Below are positions 55,781 through 64,000 of a stretch of 64,000 nt of DNA, piece after piece. How positions within the stretch are numbered: the stretch's first letter is position 1; each line of letters starts with the position of its first letter. Where the stretch lies: the NCBI GenBank assembly GCA_964036045.1, contig OZ038383.1:68407888-68471887 (forward strand), read 5' to 3'. Source of the DNA: Eutreptiella sp. 'Long Island Sound 2002'. Lineage: Eukaryota; Euglenozoa; Euglenophyceae; Eutreptiales; Eutreptiaceae. The position numbers and the translations under genes were made by a program. The notes beneath the pieces were generated by a model. It did no database searches. It was not told the DNA's origin and saw only the letters and a program-made list of their open reading frames with translations.

Positions 55781-58219
55781 TCTGCCAACTTGCAATTCTT
55801 GCTGTGCATGAATATTACACCGTACTCTCCTATAAAGCTGCTTTCTTCTCACAGCGTTAATGTCTTCTGGTATTACTATAACTGTCATGCTCGAATGGGG
55901 TGTGTGCCACGCATTGCCACTGTTTTGTGTGTACATTCTCTGTTTTGCATTTTGCTGGCCGAAATTTCGGCCAAAGTTGCCTTATGTGGACCCCTGATTC
56001 CAAATGACACACATTTCTGGCCGAAATTTCGGCCAGCTTCTGGGCAACCCAATTTTGAACAGTGGTTTCACATCCAGTGCATGGCTGGCCGAAATTTCGG
56101 CTATGGTATTCCATCATTCGTGTCAAGACGTCGATTTTGGGCCATTTTGTGTTGAATTGCGCTTGTTATTGCCACTTTTGTTATTTCTCCTTCCATGAAA
56201 TCCCCTGCTGTAGCATCCTTTTTTATGACCGAGCCTGCACTGGATTCACAGGAGGTGCTTATTTCCCCTCCAGCTGAAGCTGCGTCCGAAAATGGGCAAT
56301 CCCAACCTGCCCATCAACCGGACGGGGATAAGGCAAGCACAGAGGGACTTCAAGGGAAGCGTAAGGCACCACCAATGAAAAATTCATCAACCACCATCAC
56401 GTTATCCGACTGGGTCACGTCAACAACCAAAATAAAAGTTTTCTTTGACCTAATTGTAATAGACCACGACCGAAGCATTGGCCACGTCCATAAATTATCC
56501 GAGGATCGTGTGCAGCGGCGCTATGACGATCTCAAGGCCGCACCGCCTGTGGATTACATCCAAGATCTTCTTTTTTATAAAGTCATTCGTATGTCTCTTG
56601 TTGCCTACTGCCATTCCCAACGGGTCATATTGTTTGCCAGTACGAAGGTTGGCCGAAATTTCGGCCAGCATCTCCGTCCCTAAGTGTTTTTGGTGTACTG
56701 CTATTGTTTTTTCCCATAGCCTGTGTGGATTTGGCAGTTGGCAGGTATTTGCTTGTCATTGAGTGTGGTACCTTGTACACCATCTTCAAATGTCAGTGCA
56801 CCTGTGTTCTTTGCGCATGTCTACCGTCATAGGTATCCATTTCGGTGACGTTACTTCAACTTTTGAAGGACCTGGCCGAAATTTCGGCCAGCTTGGGCCC
56901 GTCCGGTGAATAAGACCATGTGTTTTGATGTTCTTGGAAAAGCAGGCCGAAATTTCGGCCAGGTTAATAAAAATAGGAAATACACGTATATCCTTTGGGG
57001 GTAGTTTTGTTTGCTGTTCAATGAACCGTATCTTTGCTACTCTTTTACTTGTGGTGCATAGGTGGCTTTTGTGGAAACCCTGGAACCAAGAAGAATGTGT
57101 TGGATGGGAAAACAATTGCTAATATGCGCAGAAATGGGACACACTAGCCGAAATTTCGGCCACACCAACAAAAAAAGCCGAATATGAGTGTATGAATGGT
57201 GATTAGAGCAGAGAGCTGGGAGAAATTTCGGTCAGCCCTGAAAAAAATGAAAATGAGTATAGTCATTCAACACTAAACCAAAAAGCTGGCCGAAATTTTT
57301 GCCAGAAGCGTTAAAAGGTGTATATACACAGGCATGTTTCCAATGGAACCAATGGAAAAGCTGGCCTCAATTTCGGCCAGCTTGCAAAAAACCTCAAAGG
57401 TATCCATTTCTGTGACGTCATTTCAAGTTTTGAAGGACCTGGCCGAAATTTCGGCCAGCTTGGGCCTGTCTGGTGAATAACACCATGTGTTTTGATGTTT
57501 TTGGACCCGACTGGCAAAAAAGCCGAATATGAACGTATGAAAGGTGATTAGACCAGAGAGCTGGGAGAAATTTCGGCCAGCCCTTAAAAAAATGAAAATG
57601 AGTATAGTCATTCAACGTTAAACCAAAAAGCTGGCCGAAATTTCGGCCAGAAGCGTTAAAAGGTGTATATACACAGGCATGTTTCCAATGGAACCAATGG
57701 AAAAGCTGGCCTCAATTTCGGCCAGCTTGCAAAAAACCTCAAAGGTATCCATTTCTGTGACGTCATTTCAAGTTTTGAAGGACCTGGCCGAAATTTCGGC
57801 CAGCTTGGGTCTGTCTGGTGAATAACACCATGTGTTTTGATGTTTTTGGACCCGACTGGCAAAAAAGCCAAATATGAACGTATGAAAGGTGATTAGACCA
57901 GAGAGCTGGGAGAAATTTCGGCCAGCCCTTAAAAAAATGAAAATGAGTATAGTCATTCAACACTAAACGAAAAAGCTGGCCGAAATTTCGGCTAGAAGCG
58001 CTAAAAGGTGTATATACACATGCATGTTTCCAATGGAACCAATGGAAAAGCTGGCCTCAATTTCGGCCAGCTTCCAAAAAAGCTCAAAGGTATCCATTTT
58101 TGTGGCGTTATTTGAAGTTTTGAAGGACCTTGCCGAAATTTCGGCCAGCTTGGGCCTGTCTGGTGAATAACACCATGTGTTTTGATTGCTTGGGCATAAA
58201 CTGGCCGAAATTTCGGCCA
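54933..58219. repeat. Array of about 30 palindromes GGCCGAAATTTCGGCC and variants
   Basis: Perfect or near-perfect copies at about 55006, 55410, 55559, 55700, 55955, 56017, 56649, 56872, 57439, 57631, 57784, 58200; one-sided variants (GCCGAAATTGAGGCC, GGAGAAATTTCGGCC, GGCCTCAATTTCGGCC) at about 54933, 55136, 55337, 55485, 55627, 55770, 56085, 56944, 57146, 57218, 57285, 57360, 57561, 57705, 57906, 57976, 58053, 58130. Usual flanks CT and AG make a 20-bp palindrome. Found nowhere else in the window. They occur in both arms and also in the unique centre, so the palindrome spread independently of the longer repeats. Confidence 0.9.
56195..56683 (+). CDS. 162-codon frame in transposon centre, unidentified
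   Basis: The only non-repetitive open frame of the element. Begins MKSPAVASFFMTEPALDSQE (a second Met at about 56225 is as likely), then a Ser/Gln/Asp-rich disordered part with a basic patch GLQGKRKAPPMK, then a folded-looking part SDWVTSTTKIKVFFDLIVID, HDRSIGHVHKLSEDRVQRRY and VDYIQDLLFYKVI. After that it runs into a palindrome (about 56649), so the natural end or an intron donor lies before, near 56580. Could be the first exon of a transposase or a captured host fragment; I see no DDE or DNA-binding motif. Confidence 0.4.
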   Translation: MKSPAVASFFMTEPALDSQEVLISPPAEAASENGQSQPAHQPDGDKASTEGLQGKRKAPPMKNSSTTITLSDWVTSTTKIKVFFDLIVIDHDRSIGHVHKLSEDRVQRRYDDLKAAPPVDYIQDLLFYKVIRMSLVAYCHSQRVILFASTKVGRNFGQHLRP

Positions 58220-58350
58220 GGTTCATAAAAAAAGGAAATACACGTATATGCTTTGGGGGTAGTTTTATTTGTTTTTCAATGACCCATATTTTTGCTGTTC
58301 TTTTACTTGTGCTGTATACGTGGGTTTTGTGGTAACCCTGGAACCAAGGG
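56830..58350 (-). repeat. Right internal arm, including 345-bp units
   Basis: Reverse-complement relative of the left arm. Between 57285 and 58220 a unit of about 345 bp (GGTATCCATTTCTGTGACGT to AGTATAGTCATTCAAC) is repeated nearly three times, each with four palindromes spaced about 70, 75, 79 and 122 bp. The outer end (58255-58350) mirrors the 55190-55310 region of the left arm. Confidence 0.8.
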
Positions 58351-58621
58351 GTAAAAGTAATAATAGATAGACCCCCCCCCCCTACTAAAGGAATGCAATG
58401 GTCTAAATGTAAAATACCACCATATTTTTGTGATTTGGTATCTTTATTTCGAAAATTTGTGTGTAGCTAGAAATAGAAATAACGGCATATATTTCACATA
58501 CATACCTTCATTTTGCCTATTGCCACCGGGGGGGGATAGATACCCCCAAAATAACACCCCTTTTCACATACTTTTCTCCTCACTACAACATGGACTTCCG
58601 TGGGCCATAGCGCCAGGTGGG

Positions 58622-58646
58622 GGGCGGGCAACTTGTGACGCCTAAG
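58622..58646 (-). repeat. Right terminal inverted repeat
   Basis: 25 bp, followed by AGGGG at 58647-58651. Confidence 0.92.
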
Positions 58647-58651
58647 AGGGG

Positions 58652-58740
58652 ATGAGGGCCGGCGCCGGGTCACTCCGCGCCAGCCATTGGCACGTCCACT
58701 GCTCCCAGGTCCTCAGGCGGCTTCAGAAAACCGGCTGTGG
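58652..58740 (-). pseudogene. LINE fragment right of transposon insertion
   Basis: Minus-strand frame SRLRTWEQWTCQWLARSDPA leads into the AGGGG target and continues at 54729 in the same frame. Confidence 0.5.
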
Positions 58741-59753
58741 CCGCGGCGGCCCATCCGGTCCGGGGACGACGGCGGGAGGGCGCGGTACAGAGGGTGCGTG
58801 GCGTGGCACCGCGTCATTTTGCTAAGCGGTACTCACTGTGCGAAGCGAGAGGGCGTCGCCGTGCCTACCGGATGGGGGGTTGGGTACCTTGCAGGCATGA
58901 CCGGGTCCATGACTCAGGTTGCGCCTTGCCAGAACATTTCTCGGGAGTGGCCGTGCCCATGGGCTCGGCGATAGGCTGCGTCGGGCCGGGCCCGCTGCTG
59001 CACCCACCTATATCGTGGGGGGGGCGTCCATGGGGGGGGGGGGGTCGGGAGCGAATGGCTCCTTGCCCTGCCGACCTGATTGGGGCATGTACTGTTGTGG
59101 TTCTGTTCACGGTCCTCTCTACCCAAACCCCCTCCCCGTTCCCCACCCCTCGCCCCCGCAGGTCACTGCGAGCTCCCGGTGCTCGTCCCTCGGAGGCATG
59201 GTCTGTGGCACGTGTCGCGGGCAGGCAGAGCGGGCAAAGAACAGGTCAATCGATGCGATACGTAAACTCCACGCCATGTACTCGCGTGGGCACCGCCGGC
59301 GGCCCGCAGCGACGTTGTTGGCGCGCCCGTGTGCCCGCTTAGAGTGGGCCGGCCGAGTGCTTGGGGTGGTCAAGGTGGGCCAGGCAGTGGTGCTCGCTAG
59401 GCGCCCTTATACGCTGGGCGCCCCGCCTGCCACAGGAGGCGAGGTCAAGGCGGACTCAGATCCGCCAGTCGCGTGCGTCGGGGTGCGGCATGCCGGTGAA
59501 GGGAGAGAGAAGGGTGGCGTGTGGGGGCACTGCTGCCCGGGGGGGCGAGGTCATGCCACGCCGGAGTGGTGCTGCCCTGCGGCTCCCGGCGGCCGGGTCG
59601 CCCTGGGGCTGTGCGTAGCACCGGGGATCCCAGCCCGGGGTGAGAGGGGTGCCCGGCCGCAGGCTGAGCCGACCCCCCCCCCCCCTAATGATGGGTCGGG
59701 GCCCAAGGGGGGGGGGAAGGAGGTTGGAGGGAGGGGGGAGGGGGGGGGGGCGA
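58741..59753. other. GC-rich sequence, no secure gene
   Basis: Both strands are open because stops are rare at this composition. A plus-strand frame (58919-59815) has a Cys pair and Arg-rich stretch (SIDAIRKLHAMYSRGHRRRP) but no motif. On the minus strand this would be the 3' flank or a Pro-rich extension of the LINE ORF. G and C runs at about 59034, 59675 and 59740. Confidence 0.35.
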
Positions 59754-61252
59754 CTAGCCGAGGAAGTACTCCTCGTCCTCGTCCTCGTCAACGTTCAGCT
59801 CCAAGCCCAGGTTGAGATCGTCTTCCTGGGGCTCGGGACCCTCTCCCTCCCCCGGCTCGTCCCACGGGGGGCGCCGCCTCCACGGGGAAGAAGGCCCGCA
59901 GGGCTACGAGGAGGCCCGGTGGTGCCGTGCCCGCCTGGAACGCCAGCACAAGCCCGTCCCCGAGCGGCTGGAGGGTAAAGCCCGGGAACGGTGCCCGGCT
60001 GGTTGCGGGCGGGGCCATGACCACATCCGGGGTGGTAGCCTGCAGGCACGGCGGGGTGCCTAGACTGAGGACCACGCTTGGCCTCGCCCCGCGTTCTGCT
60101 GGGTCCAGCACGGACACAGTGACGGCGCGGCCCACCTGTTCAGGGTGCGGCCCTGCCACCGCGCACGGGGACTTTCCCATGGCGTAGCGCAGCAGGGGGC
60201 CTGTGTCTGCGAGGGGGCGGGATAGGCCCACTAGCCACCCGCTCCGGCCGGCGCGCATTAGGCGCCACCACCGGGCGGGCGGTGAAAGCACTAACCATTC
60301 TGCCAGTGCCCGCCATTATCCCGCCATCAGGGCAGCGCTTGCGGGCAGGCCATGGCTGCGGGGCTTTGGGCCACATGAACCCGGACCACGTGATGGCCAC
60401 GTCCCAGGCGATGTGCGGCCTGCGTGGTCCCAGGCCGTGGCCCCCAAGGCCTGGAGCCAACATAGGGCATACCCCCGGGACCGCAGCAGGGCGCACATTG
60501 CCCTCAAAGCGGTCAAGGCCACCACGAGCACCACCGGGCAGGAGCGGACCATGTGATCCCCCCACCCTTGAAGGCAGCGACCAGCACGCCTAGTGGAACT
60601 CTGTGTACGCGCAGGTGTGGGTCGAGGGCGCCATGCGCACCCAGGCCAGAAACTGCAGGCCCTCCGTGGGCACCTACCCTTCGGCCAAGAGCTCGGCCTG
60701 GGCATGCAGAGCTTGGTCGTCCCCAGGCAGGCCCTAGACGAAGGTGACGGATGGGGCCCCCAACTAGGCGTAGAGGCGCTCCATCTCCCGGAGGACTGCC
60801 GTCAACAGGCGGCGCGACGAGAATAGCCGGGCCTTCCCATCCGATGCGCTCGGAAGAGGGTACGTGCCCTCGCGTGCAATGCCCAAGCCCACCGCTGCCA
60901 GGTCGTGGGCGCGCGCCTGGAGGTCGGATAGGAGGCCAGACCACTGGCTGTTGTGCTGCGCTGGGACATACAGCCCGGGCTAGCCGCGCCCCACGGCTTC
61001 GGCGAAGGCGACCCGTGCTTTGTCTACCCAGGGGGACTAGGAGGGGACGCCTCGGTCACCGCCGAGGGTGGCGGAGGTATAGTCCCCCCCCAGGAAATGG
61101 AGTGCCGCGGGGGTGATTCCCAGCGTCTCGGCGAGGCGCCATGCTTCCAGCTTGCCCGCCCATTCAGCGGCCCAGGGGCTGGCGGTTCGGGTGGCGGAGC
61201 GCGCGGACGTTTTCGCGAACGAGCACGCTGCGCGAATCCATGGCCTTGACAT
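59754..61252 (-). pseudogene. GC-rich LINE ORF2, C-terminal region
   Basis: Follows the thumb. The frame SPWAAEWAGKLEAWRLAETL, GITPAALHFLGGDYTSATLG, WVDKARVAFAEAVGRG, PGLYVPAQHNSQWSGLLSDL, REGTYPLPSASDGKARLFSS, ALHAQAELLAEG and LQFLAWVRMAPSTHTCAYTE is free of TGA and TAA from 61252 to 60140 but carries six TAG (61037, 60980, 60764, 60734, 60674, 60590). A shifted frame then gives LADTGPLLRYAMGKSP and VGRAVTVSVLDPAERGARPS, and a final acidic tail ELNVDEDEDEEYFLG ends at TAG 59754-59756. No RNase H seen in this stretch. The region is unusually long for a LINE C-terminus. Confidence 0.6.
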
Positions 61253-63042
61253 ACCCCTGAACGTGCCACAGGTGCAGCCGGCTGTACAAGTGGGGGAATC
61301 CGAAGCCCCCGCTGGCGATGGGCATGCACAGGCGGGCCCTGGGTATGTTCCGCGGCACCCGCAGCGCCCTGCTCAGGACCTTGTCCACTGCCCGCTGAGT
61401 GCGGTGAAGGCGCGTCGGGCACGGCAACATGGCCTGGTAGACACAATCCAAGGCCGAGATTACGTACGCGAGGACCATGCGAAGGACGAGCACGGAGGCC
61501 GGGCGCAGGCAGTAGAGCGTGCGCTCGATCTTCGCCAGGCCCGCCTTTGCTTTTGCGATCTGCGGGCCCGGGTGCTCGCCCATCACTAGGAGTATGCCGG
61601 TGAGCATGACGCCCCTGAAGTGTAGCGGGGGCGGGCCTAGGGTCATGGGAAGAGTTCCCGGGGCGTTGTGCAGCCGGCGGCTGCGCACGATAGGGTGGTA
61701 CACCTTCAGTTTCCCCACGTGCACTGAGCCGCAGGCTGCCGTGCACGGGACCGCGCAGATGCCCATCAGCCAGGCTAGGCCCCACCCCGTGAGGGCAAAG
61801 TGGCGGTGGTCGTCGCTGAAGGCGACCTCGGGGAGGAAACCCTGCGGGGCAGCGGGTTGCTGCGGGACGCAGGACGCTGGGTCCGGCGCGCCAGGACGCC
61901 GGTCCTCAAGGTAGAGGCCTTCGCAGACCGCGTGGCGGAGGTACTCTGTCCGTTTCTCCGAGATTTGGGAGAAATACCCCACGCCCTAGCTGTCGCCCTG
62001 GGCCCCGCCATGGCGCAGCTTGTACGGGCCTGCCAGGCCGTATGGAGAGGCCACCCACACGTCGAGCCCATTGTAGAAGCACTGCAGCCAGGGCGACAGA
62101 GACTCCCAAGGAGCGTAGTGATCCCAGGCCCCGGCCGCCTCTGTGTCGGGGTTGCAGAAGGCATTTGCCTTATATCAGACCAGAACTCCCTTTGGATGGC
62201 CCAGCTGGCCAACAGCCAGCGGCAGGCCAAGGCCAGCGATTGGCCGGAGAGTTGCCGCCGATAGGCGAAGTCCTCTGGGGGCACGGCGCGCCGGAGCTCT
62301 CGGCGGGTGACCCGGCGATCCTACACAACGCCTGTCTCCAGCCGCCGGAGGTAGGGCTCCCGCATGACGGGCCGGCTGTTGCGCACCAGCCACGCCGGGA
62401 GCTCTTGGCGAGGCACAGGTGGAGGACTGCTGAGAGCAGTCGGCTTGGGGTCCCTGACGCAAGGGCCTCCTGGACACCCACTAGGACCCGCAGGCAGAAG
62501 CCCGGCATGGCGGATACTAGGGGCCGCAGCAGCTCGTCGAGGGATGTGGCCGGGGATCCCTTTTTCACGGCCTGCTCCATGTCGTGGTATATCCGCGGGG
62601 CTCTCGGGACCGGCGGTTCCGGTTGCCGGGGCAGCGCCGCGCGCATTCGCGAGATGAAGTACGGGTCGGTTGTGGGGTCGCCCGGATGCACGGGGGCTTG
62701 GAGGTGCGAGAGGTCCAGGGGGAGGCCCGCATGGCCGCAGTGCAGTTCCTGCGCGTGGCGGAGTAGCTCCTCTTGGAAGGCCTCCGGCGTGTCCGGGAAG
62801 CAGACGCCGTCGGGGCTGACCTCGGTGACGAGGTAGAAGTTGGTTGGCCGGAGGTGCAGCGCCCGTCCTTTCTAGGATGCCAGGGCCACCCCAGTCAATT
62901 TGGCCTGCTCCACGCGCAGGAGGGCCCCGTACGCCGCGCCTTGGCGTTCCTGCCACCAGGCATGGACCGCGTCTGCTGTCCCTTACCCGGCGCCTGCGTC
63001 GAGTTCCTGGGCCGCCCGCAGGACGTCTCGGTTTGGGGGGCG
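61253..63042 (-). pseudogene. GC-rich LINE reverse transcriptase
   Basis: Minus strand, in order: QELDAG...AVHAWWQERQGAAYGAL and ALHLRPTNFYLVTEVSPDGV (linker; TAG, TAA and TAG at 63043, 62983 and 62872 in one frame), LRPLVSAMPGFCLRV, LSAVLHLCLAK, NSRPVMREPYLRRLETGVV (TAG 62321) DRRVTRRELRR, EDFAYRRQLSGQSLALACRW, QCFYNGLDVWVASPYGLAGP, motif B GGAQGDS (TAG 61986) GVGYFSQ, motif C EVAFSDDHRHFALTG (about 61795-61835), thumb GVMLTGILLVMGEHPGPQIA, ALDCVYQAMLPCPTRLHRTQ, and IASGGFGFPHLYSRLHLWHV. FSDD with both Asp is present. Frameshifts near 62430, 62160 and 61230. Confidence 0.75.
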
Positions 63043-64000
63043 CTAGCAATCCTTTTGGGAGGGCACCAGGCCCTGCAGGGCGGCCCACACCACTTGCAGC
63101 GTCCCATCCGGGGTCAGGCGGGCGTGGGCTGACCACCACAGGGCAAACGAGGCCGCCGCCACCGCGTGAGTTGGGACCAGCGAAAGTGGCGGCAGGTGGG
63201 GTGCACCGCTGCGAAGACGCGTTCCGCGAACCCTAGCTGGCACTGCACCATCCGGGCGGTGCTGAGACAGGGGGCAGGACCTTTTCCGCCCCCACGCACT
63301 GGGTCTCCGGGCCCACGAGGACCCAGTCCAGCCGCACTCCAAGGGGCGCCCCACTTGCCATACTACGTTCGTTGGGTCGCCCGGCTGGTATTGGGCCCGG
63401 AACCCGGCCAGCGGGCCTTTGGGGCCCAGGGCCTTGGAGAGCCACCCTCCCCCGCGCGGGCCCTGGGCATTGTTAGGGTCGCCGGCCACGATCTTGCCAC
63501 TTGCCCCTGCCGTGCGCAAAAAAGCGGAGGCGTCGCCGACGATGGCTTGTCGTAGGGCTGCGGGCAGAGCCGGCGGGAGGTGCATGTTGACGGCTCCCAG
63601 CACCGCGCCCCTAGCTGGCTCTGCACACACACAGAGGCTGTGCTTTTGGGCATGTTCGCGGACTTGGGACCAGCTCAGCAAGTGGGTGTGCACTAGGGTC
63701 ACCCCCCCCCCCCCCCGGAAGATGGGCCCCACGCACACGCGGTACGGCAGGCGGGCCAGCCACGAGGCGGCAAATTGCAAGCCCGCCTCTTGTAGGTGGG
63801 CGACGTCGTGCTCCGCATAGGCGAGGTACGCGATGAGGAGCGGGACCTTCCGGGGGTCCAATCCTAGGCCGCTGCAATGGGCTATGACAACACAAAGTCT
63901 GCTCACGTCGCGGGGGCTGCGCTGCAGGTGCTCCAAGGGGTTGTGCGGCAGGCGCAGCGCGTACGAGGCATACTCCTCTGAGCGGTCCTGGGTCCGGGGG
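63043..64000 (-). pseudogene. GC-rich LINE APE-type endonuclease, open at window edge
   Basis: The frame enters from the right edge of the window. EEP-fold motifs: AYAEHDVAHLQEAGLQ (catalytic Glu, about 63790-63840), GGGVTLVHTHLLS after a C16 run (63705), LGAVNMHLPPALPAALRQAI, IVAGDPNNAQ (GD-x-N, about 63470-63500), and in a shifted frame VRLDWVLVGPETQCVGAEKV. The final Ser-x-His motif is not clear. Then RHFRWSQLTHAVAAASFALW leads to the reverse transcriptase. Such endonucleases nick the target to prime reverse transcription. Two frameshifts near 63380 and 63250; the first sits beside G/C-rich runs. Confidence 0.7.

Larger units (their letters stand above)
54730..58646. mobile_element. 3.9-kb DNA transposon with 25-bp TIRs and 5-bp TSD
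   Basis: Perfect terminal inverted repeats: CTTAGGCGTCACAAGTTGCC plus GCCC at 54730-54754 and its complement at 58622-58646. Directly outside both ends stands AGGGG (54725-54729 and 58647-58651), a target-site duplication. Inside is AT-rich, outside very GC-rich. The interior is two opposed repeat arms around a unique centre. Removing the element restores a continuous minus-strand reading across the target (PALIPWLAHVSRALP). The only sizeable unique frame is 56195-56683; no transposase recognised, so the element is probably non-autonomous. The TIR start CTTAGG with a 5-bp duplication does not match a superfamily I can name. Confidence 0.9.

Noticed and set aside
57285-58219. Regularly spaced palindromic repeats resembling a CRISPR array
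   Set aside because: Spacing is variable (70-122 bp), the intervening sequences are themselves repeated, and the context is a TIR transposon in a eukaryote.
58919-59815. 298-codon plus-strand frame
   Set aside because: Stops are rare at this GC content; no motif and it overlaps the acidic tail of the minus-strand LINE.
62321-63139. 272-codon minus-strand frame rich in Pro/Arg/Gly
   Set aside because: Shadow of the reverse-transcriptase frame: over most of its length the protein-like reading is in another minus-strand frame; only its end (NSRPVMREPYLRRLETGVV) is real.
1-64000. tRNA or rRNA genes
   Set aside because: No T-loop/anticodon architecture or rRNA core sequence was recognised by eye; a tRNAscan run would be needed to exclude tRNAs.
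1-64000. Telomeric repeats
   Set aside because: TTAGGG-like words occur singly (for example near 53000) but never in tandem.

Overview
The window is eukaryotic nuclear DNA dominated by transposable elements. There are no bacterial operons, no Shine-Dalgarno/ORF packing, and no rRNA, tRNA or CRISPR that I could recognise. Nearly every coding signal is a retrotransposon or DNA-transposon piece. Poly(G)/poly(C) runs of 10-20 nt occur throughout. The host is probably a repeat-rich protist or alga; I cannot name it. One clue is potentially decisive: many otherwise intact frames are broken only by TAG or TAA, and where tandem copies can be aligned these codons usually stand opposite CAG or CAA. That is what a UAR=glutamine nuclear code would give (known in dasyclad and related ulvophycean green algae, most ciliates and hexamitids). 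The competing explanation is C-to-T decay of dead elements.

Layout. 0-2.2 kb: 3' end of a LINE (zinc-binding region plus RNase H). 2.5-6.3 kb: a large inverted repeat (arms about 1.7 kb, 328-bp spacer) that carries LINE 3' tails and 201-bp tandem repeats in its arms. 6.3-9.7 kb: degenerate direct repeats without genes. 9.8-10.5 kb: a MITE-like element with about 228-bp terminal inverted repeats. 11.8-20.8 kb: three and a half tandem copies of a 2.49-kb unit made from a LINE 3' half. 20.8-32.4 kb: lower-GC DNA with heavily decayed LINE pieces (RNase H at 26.7 kb, reverse transcriptase at 29.5 kb). 32.5-33.9 kb: a transposase pseudogene whose core is missing. 35.3-38.9 kb: the best candidate host genes, apparently split by introns. 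39.6-43.7 kb: two LINE 3' halves of two families joined head to tail. 44.1-52.1 kb: unidentified frames, an ORF1-like coiled-coil frame, and a gag/pol retroelement with a YLDD reverse transcriptase. 52.6-53.1 kb: a 93-bp direct repeat and a hairpin.

53.7-64.0 kb: very GC-rich LINE sequence on the minus strand (endonuclease, reverse transcriptase, long C-terminal region). It is interrupted at 54,730-58,646 by an AT-rich DNA transposon with perfect 25-bp terminal inverted repeats and a 5-bp AGGGG target duplication. That transposon carries about 30 copies of the palindrome GGCCGAAATTTCGGCC and variants, arranged in two opposed arms around a 162-codon frame.

I see no functional pathway linking the genes; the window records nested transposition. 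Most LINE copies carry frameshifts and are probably dead.
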